Shown here piece after piece: positions 16,319-23,137 of a stretch of DNA of 28,078 nucleotides. Position 1 is the first letter of the stretch. Every line of letters starts with the position of its first letter. Under the pieces are notes generated by a model, which saw nothing but the letters and a program-made list of their open reading frames with translations, did no database searches and was not told where the DNA came from. The stretch comes from Hydrogenophilales bacterium RIFOXYD1_FULL_62_11. GTDB lineage: Bacteria > Pseudomonadota > Gammaproteobacteria > Burkholderiales > Thiobacillaceae. The stretch is taken from positions 1-28,078 of the forward strand of contig MGZO01000071.1 of assembly GCA_001802655.1 (NCBI GenBank), in the 5' to 3' direction. The position numbers and the translations under genes are program-made.

Positions 16319-16420
16319 TTAGTGAAGGGCGGGAGTAGCGGCGGCGGCGCGCTCGGGTGGGCTGGAAAATGCTTCCTTGACTTCTTGCCCGGTGTAAGTG
16401 GTTTCGTTGCTGTCGAACAT
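16319..16420 (-). CDS. Small ORF (33 residues) upstream of the AlpA-like gene
   Basis: Begins MFDSNETTYTGQEVKEAF and ends in an Ala-rich tail. The ATG is preceded by GAAAGGAAATTCC, a good ribosome site, and the stop lies 15 bases before the AlpA-like ATG. An in-frame ATG 15 bases earlier is less likely because it overlaps that site. The N-terminal half is acidic and polar and the tail looks less constrained. It could be a real small protein or a leader peptide coupling translation of the following genes. No family recognised. Confidence 0.45.
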   Translation of the reverse strand: MFDSNETTYTGQEVKEAFSSPPERAAAATPALH

Positions 16421-16514
16421 GGAATTTCCTTTCATGGGTTAGGGAGCGCGAGGGTGCGCACAGGGCTCCGGAAGGGACCGCGACGGGGCGGTTTTCCTTT
16501 GCGATAGCCAGGGT

Positions 16515-17069
16515 TTACCCCCCCAATAACGCTGAAAGCCAAGCCCCATAAGGCGTTCGGCGTCTCCCGTCGTGGCGGCTTTTAAGAGGCCTTGGCGTGG
16601 TCCTGAAGTGCTGGCTCACCCTAGCTTTTCCGGGCCCGCGAACGTGCCACAGCGGCCTTCCTGGCGGAGCCGCGTCTAGAGCCCGAACACGGCTCGGCTG
16701 GCCTTCCACGTAGGCACCTGTCTTGCGGATGCTCGGGAGGACTTCACGTGTCACCCAGTCTTGGAAGGCGCGTGCCTGGGGCCTGCTACTGCGCATGATG
16801 AGGAGGTACAGCCCACTCTCGGAGACGATGAATTGTTTCCTAGAGGGGCCATCTCCCCTGCCAGTAATCTTGGTAGGGAGCATGTGGGTTCGCACGGCGT
16901 CAGGCCCCAAACGTGTCAGGTGATTGGCGTAGCTCCCGTTGGTTGGGTTCTTGGCGAAGCCGAGGGTGTCCATGATGTCGTTCACGAGGAACCACGGCTG
17001 GTCCTCGATAGTGACCACGCGGATGTTGTTGGAGTTGAAGTCTCCCCCCGATATTCCGCCTAGCGCCAC
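16515..17069 (-). CDS. BRO-N domain protein (phage antirepressor-like)
   Basis: Carries a BRO-N domain: NIRVVTIEDQPWFLVNDIMDTLGF (W, F and the ND-IxxxLGF pattern), NHLTRLGPDAV, FIVSESGLYLLIMRS and ARAFQDWVTREVLPSIRKTG, which is the clear FxxWVxxxVLPxIRxTGxY end of the domain. These proteins bind DNA and act as antirepressors in phages and islands. The start is uncertain: GTG 17069 has AGGA six bases upstream, and a TTG at 17147 would add 26 residues. After the domain the tail (about 65 residues) is Arg/Pro/Gly rich. Another frame over the same stretch gives a tail ending SARKAAVARSRARKS, so a frameshift near 16690 is possible. Confidence 0.8.
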   Translation of the reverse strand: MALGGISGGDFNSNNIRVVTIEDQPWFLVNDIMDTLGFAKNPTNGSYANHLTRLGPDAVRTHMLPTKITGRGDGPSRKQFIVSESGLYLLIMRSSRPQARAFQDWVTREVLPSIRKTGAYVEGQPSRVRALDAAPPGRPLWHVRGPGKARVSQHFRTTPRPLKSRHDGRRRTPYGAWLSALLGG

Positions 17070-17178
17070 CGCCGGTCCTGCCGCATTTCCAGTGGCATAA
17101 TCAAAACAGCCCACTAAAGATGGGCAGCACACCAAGGGGAGAAACAACAGATGCGCTTCGCTGCCGACGAGCTCTCAA

Positions 17179-18324
17179 ATGCCGAATAAGAAACGAACAG
17201 CGCTCGACGGGCTTACCGTGTTCCTTGCGGGACTGCTAATGCTGTTCCTGGTGGGTGGCGGAGGTGCTGGATGGTATGTCTACAGTGTTTACCACGAGGC
17301 ATTCCCGGATGGTGTTCGCCCCAAGGCAGCCCGCGAGCAAACCCGCCAGCAGGTCGTCCCCACCAAGCCGCCGGGGCTAGTTGAACGGGACGCGGAAGAG
17401 GCACAAGCCCGCGCCGAATGGGGACAGCTCGGTGATTACTTCGGTGGGACGCTGAACCCCCTCTTCGGCTTCGTGTCGGTACTCGCGCTCCTCATCACAC
17501 TTATCGTACAGAGCAAAGAACTCCGACTTTCTACTCGGGAATTGGAAAACTCTTCCAAGGCACTGCGGGGTCAGAACAAAGCCATTGAGCACCAGAGTTT
17601 CGAGCAAACGTTTTTCGCCTGGCTGAACAATTATCACGAGCTGCTTCAGTCAATCGCCGGGGCGGGCCCTATAGTGGGCGAGCTGCATGGGCGCGCGGCC
17701 CTGTATGGGTGGTGGGGTCCGGGCAATTCTTCTGCCCTAGCATTCAACTGGGTGCGCGAACAGTTTGCCGAGCACGAAAGAAGTACAGCATACAGCGAAT
17801 GGATTGCCTCACTCCGGCATCACACTGAAAACGAGAAAACCAAGGCAGCGCTTGAGATGCTGAACGAAAGCATTACGCCAGCCATTTTGAGGAAGTGGGA
17901 GGCGGTATATCTCAAGCATGAATATCAGCTTGATAGCCTCTTTCGGAACCTCTACCGCCTCATTCTGTGGATACACTCACAACATGAAAGCAAGCTAACT
18001 CCGGCACAGAAATGGCTGTATGTCGGTATCGTCCGGGGGCAGTTATCGTGGATTGAGCAGGTTTATTTGTTCTATAACGGGCTCACTGAGCGGGGGGGAA
18101 AGTTTAGGAAGCTGGTCAATACGTATGCTCTCTTCGACAACCTAACATTTGAGAATGACCCCGTGCTTGAGTACGTCAGGCACAACCCGCCGGGCGGGGT
18201 TGCTTATATGCGAAGTGCATTTGACTCGGTAGCTGCGCGACGAGCACTGGGCCTGCCAGATACTGCCGAGGAAACTATGGCCTTAGCTGCAGGGGAAGGA
18301 AGGCAGGATACCGAGCGTGACTAG
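17179..18324 (+). CDS. Putative phage abortive-infection membrane protein (putAbiC-like)
   Basis: A 381-residue protein with two N-terminal membrane helices (about 11-37 and 95-112). Between them is LGDYFGGTLNPLFGF, a strong match to the G-x-FGGxLNPxxxF signature of the putAbiC family. A short coiled coil (about 113-138, QSKELRLSTRELENSSKAL) follows, then FEQTFFAWLNNYHELL, LFRNLYRLILWI, GIVRGQLSWIEQVYLFYNGL and KLVNTYALFDNL, all in the family order. The family name comes from presumed anti-phage abortive infection; the mechanism is not known. It starts divergently from the BRO-N gene, and its 3' end overlaps the next gene by eight bases, so that protein is a likely partner. Confidence 0.85.
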   Translation: MPNKKRTALDGLTVFLAGLLMLFLVGGGGAGWYVYSVYHEAFPDGVRPKAAREQTRQQVVPTKPPGLVERDAEEAQARAEWGQLGDYFGGTLNPLFGFVSVLALLITLIVQSKELRLSTRELENSSKALRGQNKAIEHQSFEQTFFAWLNNYHELLQSIAGAGPIVGELHGRAALYGWWGPGNSSALAFNWVREQFAEHERSTAYSEWIASLRHHTENEKTKAALEMLNESITPAILRKWEAVYLKHEYQLDSLFRNLYRLILWIHSQHESKLTPAQKWLYVGIVRGQLSWIEQVYLFYNGLTERGGKFRKLVNTYALFDNLTFENDPVLEYVRHNPPGGVAYMRSAFDSVAARRALGLPDTAEETMALAAGEGRQDTERD

Positions 18325-19000
18325 CCCGCCTCCGCCCGGAGAGGAAAACGGCAGCCCCGCCATCAGCATGACCTTGGAGCCGCTCAGCCAGCTCAAGGCG
18401 GAGGCCGCGCGGGGACGCCCATACTCCAATCGAATTAGCTTTGCCCTCGCCCTGGAGTTGGCCCGGCAGTACGTGGAGCGGCAAGACTACTTTGCGGTGC
18501 TGGATACGCTGGATTTTCTAGAGGGACTGCGTGGGGCCTCGTCTGTCGTTGCGGGGTCTCAATTCAAGTACCGCCCGCTGTACCCGCTGTGGCACGCGCA
18601 CTACTTCACGACCCGACACGCGCTCCGCAATATCATGCTCCGCTGGGGCCTCCATAGCGACGATACGGGCAACAAGAATTTAGACAGGATGCTTCAGGAG
18701 GTGGCTGCGGAATTCGGAGAGGAGCCCGACGTGTGGCCTGGGGTACTCACCCACCGCCTGACTTGGGGCGGGTTTGAAGATAGGCTCCGCAAGGGCATCC
18801 AAGCCACACTGCGGGAGTGCGCACCCGGAGAGAAACGAGGGCGTGGCCTAACGGGAGACTGGATTATTTACGGCAAGCACGGGGGGCAAAACTATTACCT
18901 AGGGCTTGCCACACACGCCGAAGGCAGCGCCGCGCCGGAGCGCCTACTAGAACGCATACGGCTCGCCTGTGCCGCTGAGTTCCCTTTCCTGTTTTCTTAG
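18317..19000 (+). CDS. Unknown protein overlapping the putAbiC-like gene
   Basis: A 227-residue soluble protein starting at GTG 18317 inside the last codons of the putAbiC-like gene. No domain is recognised. The middle (about 75-125) is helical with aromatic and His residues (YPLWHAHYFTTRHALRN). The C-terminal part has GDWIIYGKHGGQNYYLGLATH, which looks like two beta strands around a turn with a conserved-looking GxNYYLxLAxH pattern, ending in an Arg/Cys-containing helix. The eight-base overlap indicates translational coupling, so it may be a toxin, sensor or immunity component of the same defence unit. It converges with the recombinase gene. Confidence 0.65.
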   Translation: MTSPPPPGEENGSPAISMTLEPLSQLKAEAARGRPYSNRISFALALELARQYVERQDYFAVLDTLDFLEGLRGASSVVAGSQFKYRPLYPLWHAHYFTTRHALRNIMLRWGLHSDDTGNKNLDRMLQEVAAEFGEEPDVWPGVLTHRLTWGGFEDRLRKGIQATLRECAPGEKRGRGLTGDWIIYGKHGGQNYYLGLATHAEGSAAPERLLERIRLACAAEFPFLFS

Positions 19001-19012
19001 CACTCCGCCCGC

Positions 19013-19609
19013 TCAGCCCGCAACCACCCCAGCTTCCCTCAGATACTGATACAGCGTCTCCCGGCTAACCCCGACCTCCCTCGCTAAGGCAGCGCGGTTC
19101 TTGCCTCCGTTAGCTTTGTCCTGGGTGACGAGCGCTTCAACCTGTGCCTCGCTAAGCGCCTTCTTGCGGCCCTTGTAGACTCCCTTCTGCTTTGCAATGG
19201 CGATGCCTTCCCGCTGTCTCTCCCGGATTAGGGACCGCTCGAATTCCGCAAAGGCCCCCATCATGGAGAGAAGGAGGATTGCCATCGGGGAGTCGTCTCC
19301 GGTGAAGGTCAGGGACTCCTTAACGAAGCGGACAGTGACCCCACGCCCCGTCAGCTCGCGCACGATGCGGCGCAAGTCGTCCAGGTTGCGGGCAAGGCGG
19401 TCCATGCTGTGAACCTGGAGTGTGTCCCCCTCGCGGAGATATTCGAGAGCGGCCCGCAACTGGGGCCTCTCGGCGTCCTTGCCGCTAACCTTGTCGATGA
19501 ACACCTTATCTAGGGCGGCCTCACCCTCACGCTGGCGCTCTGTGTTTTGGTCCAAGGAGGAGACTCGGACATAGCCGACTGTCTGCCCCTTCTTGTGCTT
19601 GCTGGTCAT
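19013..19609 (-). CDS. Serine recombinase (resolvase/invertase family)
   Basis: A 198-residue small serine recombinase. The N-terminal catalytic domain has GYVRVSSLDQNTERQ with nucleophile Ser17, LQVHSMDRLARNLDDL (the DRLxR motif), and the long E helix LLSMMGAFAEFERSLIRERQREGI. The C-terminal Hin-like HTH follows as GRKKAL, then NRAALAREVGVSRETLYQYLRE. All key catalytic Arg/Ser residues appear intact. No transposase or terminal inverted repeats are seen near it, so it is an orphan that may resolve multimers of the element or invert a segment. Confidence 0.93.
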   Translation of the reverse strand: MTSKHKKGQTVGYVRVSSLDQNTERQREGEAALDKVFIDKVSGKDAERPQLRAALEYLREGDTLQVHSMDRLARNLDDLRRIVRELTGRGVTVRFVKESLTFTGDDSPMAILLLSMMGAFAEFERSLIRERQREGIAIAKQKGVYKGRKKALSEAQVEALVTQDKANGGKNRAALAREVGVSRETLYQYLREAGVVAG

Positions 19610-19717
19610 TTCGTTGGCTCCATCAAATAGCAGGCGCGCCCCTCAAGAGGCCCCGGCCGTCCCCTGCTGAGGAGGTGGCCAGGACACCCGTAAGGGGCGC
19701 TCGCTGGTGGCGGGGGA

Positions 19718-19996
19718 CTACGCGTTACAGGCGCGGTGCTTCCGCTCAACACCAAGGACCATGACCCGGCCGAAGGCTGCTACCTCTAGGCCGCTGCCAT
19801 CCTCATAGACCTCCACTTCAATGCGCCCCTTACGGGTCCGCGCGGCTCTGGTCTGGACATTATCCAGGCCCCGGAAGTAGACCAGCTGGTGAGTCGCGCT
19901 GAGCGCCTGCTTGAGGAAGCCGAACAGGACTTGGGCAAGGGTCCTGCCGGTGTCGTTGAAGATGGTAACGGTGGGGGTTGCGGCGGTGGTGTTCAT
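19718..19996 (-). CDS. Hypothetical protein, 92 residues
   Basis: Unrecognised. The N-terminus TPTVTIFNDTGRTLAQVLFGFLKQAL suggests a beta strand followed by an amphipathic helix, then a beta-rich region RKGRIEVEVYEDGSGLEVAAFGRV. It could be a small alpha/beta DNA-binding or antitoxin-like protein; nothing more can be said. An AGGAG lies ten bases before the ATG. It has the best promoter of the element (20061-20089), so it is probably well expressed, and the palindrome in that promoter suggests repression. The serine recombinase gene is 108 bases downstream on the same strand. Confidence 0.55.
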   Translation of the reverse strand: MNTTAATPTVTIFNDTGRTLAQVLFGFLKQALSATHQLVYFRGLDNVQTRAARTRKGRIEVEVYEDGSGLEVAAFGRVMVLGVERKHRACNA

Positions 19997-20060
19997 GGTC
20001 TGCGGTCTCCTGAGTTGAGTTAGGTGGTACTGGCTGGCGCTGTCTCAAGCGTCAGGATGA

Positions 20061-20089
20061 ATTCTAAGACATTCCTGACATTGTGTCAA
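20061..20089 (-). promoter_or_regulatory. Strong sigma-70 promoter with overlapping operator-like palindrome
   Basis: On the minus strand: TTGACA (20089-20084), exactly 17 bases, TAGAAT (20066-20061). The -35 box is part of the palindrome TGACA-CAA-TGTCA (20076-20088), and AATGTC recurs nine bases on, within the spacer. A repressor bound here would block transcription of the 92-residue gene. Confidence 0.78.
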
Positions 20090-20219
20090 GTAATTAGATT
20101 ATCGACCCTATTCTGACGTATATACATAGACGGAAGAACGTCCGGTTGAGGTAAACCCTATATGGGCGCGTAGGCGGCTACACTTGTGCGCACAATTAGA
20201 AATTCAGGGGAGGCGTGAA

Positions 20220-20816
20220 GTGGGTAGGTTGTTTTCTTTCGTGAGTGCGTTGGCGCTTTTGGCGGGCGCCCCGGCTGTCTGGGCGGTACCGCTGCATGTG
20301 GCGGCGGGGAGTGCCTTAGAGATTCGTTTCTCTCTTCCTGCCGCTCCAATTCTCTACACAAATGACGGAATGATTTTGAATGTGGGCAGCATGTCGGGCA
20401 CGGCTACCAGCCTCCGGCTATCCGTCTTCAACGGCGTGAGCTTGCTCGGGGGACAAACAGGAACGGGGCCCGACTTTTACTTTGCTTCGCCCACCAGCGG
20501 CCCCCTGTCCGCCTCGCTCGCCATTGAGCGGTTGGACTTCTCTTCCTTTGCTGACGCCTCGATTGATGGTGTCGTGCGGATTAGCCCCGTGGGCGGCTAC
20601 TTCGATGTGGACAGCCAGGAAACGTCCCTAGTAGTGGGCGCGTGGGTGCACGGCTCCGCCATCCGCACTGATTCAGGGTACGGCGCTGTCGTCTCCTCCA
20701 TGTCCGTCTCGCCTATCCCTGAAGCCCAGACTACTCCGCTGCTTGCGGTGGGCTTGGCGTTGGTTGTCATTCGGGTGCGCCGGGCCGCGGCACGACGGGG
20801 GGCACGGGGGGGATAA
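20220..20816 (+). CDS. PEP-CTERM-type exported protein
   Basis: A 198-residue secreted protein. It has an N-terminal signal peptide (about 1-22, MGRLFSFVSALALL then APAVWA), a beta-rich low-complexity body full of Ser, Gly, Thr and Ala, and a C-terminal sorting signal: PIPEAQTT (about 165-172), a short hydrophobic helix TPLLAVGLALVVI and an Arg cluster RVRRAAARR. That tripartite end is the PEP-CTERM signal (PEAQ variant) recognised by exosortase EpsH/XrtA systems, which place proteins in or through the envelope with exopolysaccharide. The GTG at 20220 has AGGGGAGG six bases upstream. No exosortase lies in the window, so host sorting machinery would be needed. Confidence 0.75.
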   Translation: MGRLFSFVSALALLAGAPAVWAVPLHVAAGSALEIRFSLPAAPILYTNDGMILNVGSMSGTATSLRLSVFNGVSLLGGQTGTGPDFYFASPTSGPLSASLAIERLDFSSFADASIDGVVRISPVGGYFDVDSQETSLVVGAWVHGSAIRTDSGYGAVVSSMSVSPIPEAQTTPLLAVGLALVVIRVRRAAARRGARGG

Positions 20817-20907
20817 CAAGGCGCCGGCCTGATGGATACCCTCTAACAAATTTTCGGTGAATTTTTCACGGGTGCCGGCAGCGCCGGTGAGCAGCCAGGA
20901 GCGCAAT

Positions 20908-21438
20908 GTGAGTAACGGGAGTAGTGACGTAACAATAAGTTGTCTTCAGCACGCTATTGAAGACACACAAGGGACGATTCGGGCGTATGACAGCAAGGCC
21001 GAGATTCTCGGAATTCTTCTGACTGTTGCCCTCGGCATAACCAATTTCACGCTTCTTCAGCAACCGCCAGGAGCGTTACCCAAGTGCCTTCTGGGTGCAT
21101 CCTGGGTTTTTGGGCTGTTGGCTCTTGGCCTTCTTGGAATGGTGCTTCACCCGAAAAAGGATCAATTTCGGGGGCTTTCGTATGGAACCTATACACCCAC
21201 AGGAGCCTATTTCATCATCAATGTACTGTCATGCCCACAAAACACGGTTTCTGCATTGGCTAGTAAAGCAAAGCAGACTGATTGGGTATCTGAGCTTACC
21301 TACGAAAGCATGAAGCTCTCCTTGATTCGGGACAGTAAGCACCGCTGTTTCATATGGGCCCTCAAAGTGGCAGGGCTGACGCTTATGCTCATCGCGGTAA
21401 CTGTAATTGTGGGGGGCGCAGGGTGGCAAACTATCTAG
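20908..21438 (+). CDS. PycTM-like membrane effector of a Pycsar-like system
   Basis: A 176-residue protein starting at GTG 20908 (CAGGAG six bases upstream). The N-terminal helix ends in IRAYDSKAEILGILLTVALG (the D-x-KA-x-hhh entry of the PycTM/DUF5706 family). Membrane helices are at about 32-50 and 59-80, then a soluble loop with a conserved-looking DWVSELTYESMKLSLIRDSKHR helix, and a third helix at about 150-170. In characterised Pycsar systems such proteins bind cCMP or cUMP and are thought to disrupt the inner membrane on infection, killing the cell. Its stop overlaps the next start by 16 bases, and the next two genes are cyclases, which supports the call. Confidence 0.75.
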   Translation: MSNGSSDVTISCLQHAIEDTQGTIRAYDSKAEILGILLTVALGITNFTLLQQPPGALPKCLLGASWVFGLLALGLLGMVLHPKKDQFRGLSYGTYTPTGAYFIINVLSCPQNTVSALASKAKQTDWVSELTYESMKLSLIRDSKHRCFIWALKVAGLTLMLIAVTVIVGGAGWQTI

Positions 21439-22325
21439 AGCAGGTCTCTACCTACCTGGGCACACATTATGCGGAAGCCGCCGAAGGCCTAGTTGATAAG
21501 GTTCCTTCTCGGCTGTGCCGGGGCGAAGGCACGGAAAAGAGCTTCTACATACTGAAGATAGACTTGGTAAGGTCTACCCAGCTGCTCTACCGGCGGCGCT
21601 CCTCGACGTATCTGAAGCTCGCGCACACGTTCTTGTCCACCGTGGACAGAATTGTTGGCGACTACGGGGCGGACCGGCGGCAAACCGAGTATGCCGGAGA
21701 CAGCGTCCTTGCATATTTTCCTGATTCGGTCTCTGCACTTGAGGTGCTGGCGGCATCTTGCTTTTGCCGTGCGGCCGTCAAGCGGATTGGGAAACTTGAC
21801 CAGACGCTAGCTTCGCTAAATATCCAATGCAAAATTGCACTTCATTACGCTCCGCTAATTGTTTCCAATATTGGACCGAGGGGAGAAAGTGTACTGACGG
21901 CTATCGGTCATCCTATCCACGTTGTCGCAAAGTTGGAGAAAGATGTTCCTGAAAATGCGGGGCGGACTACAACGGCTTTCTACGGCCAACTGGAGAAGCA
22001 AAACAGGAAGTATCTGAGCGCCGTCTATTCAGAAGCACCGCCTGCCGCGCTTCCACGCGTAGAGCCCACACTTCTCACTTCGGGTGGGTCGTTGCTAGCT
22101 GGCCTGCTAAACCCCCAGCCACGAAGGGAGGCGCCCCCTACGACCCTAGGATTAATGAACGCGCTTCGGCATCCGGCCTCTGGAGGTCTGCGAGGGGGCT
22201 TAACAGTGTTGGGCGCGGCGGCGGCCGGATACCAACCACAGCCGCAGGTTATTAAACCCGTGACAGGGTACGGAATTAACTGGGGCTTCCTCTGCCTGGA
22301 CTTGGGTATCCCCGCGGGGGGGTGA
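21423..22325 (+). CDS. Class III nucleotide cyclase-like protein A (PycC-like)
   Basis: A 300-residue protein. The cyclase homology domain spans about residues 38-205: FYILKIDLVRST gives metal-binding Asp47 on strand 1, and TEYAGDSVLAYF gives the second metal-binding Asp93. KIALHYAPLIVSNIG is the following strand pair, and IGHPIHVVAKLEK sits where class III cyclases have G-x-x-VNxAxRL, so the usual Asn and Arg are His166 and Lys170. That pattern differs from adenylate cyclases. Residues about 215-300 form a Gly/Pro/Ala-rich tail of unknown role. The GTG start overlaps the membrane-protein gene and has a G-run ribosome site. It probably makes a cyclic pyrimidine nucleotide during phage infection; product not deducible. 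Confidence 0.72.
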   Translation: MANYLEQVSTYLGTHYAEAAEGLVDKVPSRLCRGEGTEKSFYILKIDLVRSTQLLYRRRSSTYLKLAHTFLSTVDRIVGDYGADRRQTEYAGDSVLAYFPDSVSALEVLAASCFCRAAVKRIGKLDQTLASLNIQCKIALHYAPLIVSNIGPRGESVLTAIGHPIHVVAKLEKDVPENAGRTTTAFYGQLEKQNRKYLSAVYSEAPPAALPRVEPTLLTSGGSLLAGLLNPQPRREAPPTTLGLMNALRHPASGGLRGGLTVLGAAAAGYQPQPQVIKPVTGYGINWGFLCLDLGIPAGG

Positions 22326-22326
22326 A

Positions 22327-23118
22327 ATGCTTACCGAACCGCAAAGCACCGAACTCAAACAACTGGTCTCTCGGTCGTTAGACCGTGCCGAAGACATCTG
22401 GAATAAGGTCGGCAGAGAAGTTCAGTTTTTAGAAGCACGATTAACGAGAGCCGAGGCGGTTCCTTCCAGTATCCCCGGGCACAGCTGGGTAAGCGAGGAT
22501 AGGCCGCTGGTGGATACGTTCGTCGCGGCTGTGGTGGACATTCGCGACTCTAGCAAACATCTCCTGCATGCCATCAGTCAGAAGGAAGCAAAGGTATCTC
22601 AGCTCCAACGGGTCTTTTACGAAACGTCAGCGCTTCTCCCGGCCGTGGCACAAACACTCGGATATCAAAAGGGGCGTGTCACGGAGTATCTCGGAGACGG
22701 CGTGTTGGCGCTATTCCAGGTAGAGCCTGGAGAAGAAAAACGGGCTATGTACCGGGCCTATTGGGCTTCTCAAGACTGCATTGGAGGCGTTCGGAGTATC
22801 GTGAATAACGAGCTGGCTCGCAGATACAGCCTCCCGGCTCTAGACCTCGGCGTGGGCCTGTCCTTTAGTAAAGCAATCGTTACTTTGGTGGGACTTGATG
22901 GGGAGAAGCACCCAAAGGCCGTCGGAGAATGCGTGTACAGGGCGGCTAAATTGTCAAAAGGTAGAAATGAAGTCTACGTTGATGAATGGCTGAAGAATGC
23001 CTGGCCTTCAGAGAAAGGGGGCTTCCTACAATTCCTTTCAAGGACTCTTCACGGAGAACAGGGCTATCTGCTTCATGCAGCCAGAGCCAAAGCCCCCGTT
23101 CTAATCGCACAAACTTGA
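22327..23118 (+). CDS. Class III nucleotide cyclase-like protein B (PycC-like)
   Basis: A 263-residue second cyclase-like protein, only one base after the stop of the first. The domain spans about 60-225: VAAVVDIRDSSKHLL with metal Asp71, VTEYLGDGVLALF with Asp124, LDLGVGLSFSKAIVTLVG, and AVGECVYRAAKLSKG in the place of G-x-x-VNxAxRL (Tyr204 and Lys208 replace Asn and Arg). Upstream is a helical region (1-55) that may dimerise. It resembles protein A only in these core motifs, so this is an old divergence rather than a recent duplication. Both retain the two metal Asp residues. A heterodimeric cyclase or two separate signals are both possible. Confidence 0.72.
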   Translation: MLTEPQSTELKQLVSRSLDRAEDIWNKVGREVQFLEARLTRAEAVPSSIPGHSWVSEDRPLVDTFVAAVVDIRDSSKHLLHAISQKEAKVSQLQRVFYETSALLPAVAQTLGYQKGRVTEYLGDGVLALFQVEPGEEKRAMYRAYWASQDCIGGVRSIVNNELARRYSLPALDLGVGLSFSKAIVTLVGLDGEKHPKAVGECVYRAAKLSKGRNEVYVDEWLKNAWPSEKGGFLQFLSRTLHGEQGYLLHAARAKAPVLIAQT

Positions 23119-23137
23119 CCACTCAGACTTTGGTTAG

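Noticed and set aside
16307..16507. Plus-strand 66-codon frame between the AlpA-like and BRO-N genes
   Set aside because: Antisense to the small ORF at 16319-16420, which has a better ribosome site; Gly/Arg-rich translation without a domain.
16510..20159. Shared 10-mer GGTAAACCCT (16510-16519 on minus, 20150-20159 on plus)
   Set aside because: Only ten bases, one copy at the end of a coding region and the other intergenic; too short to claim a site.
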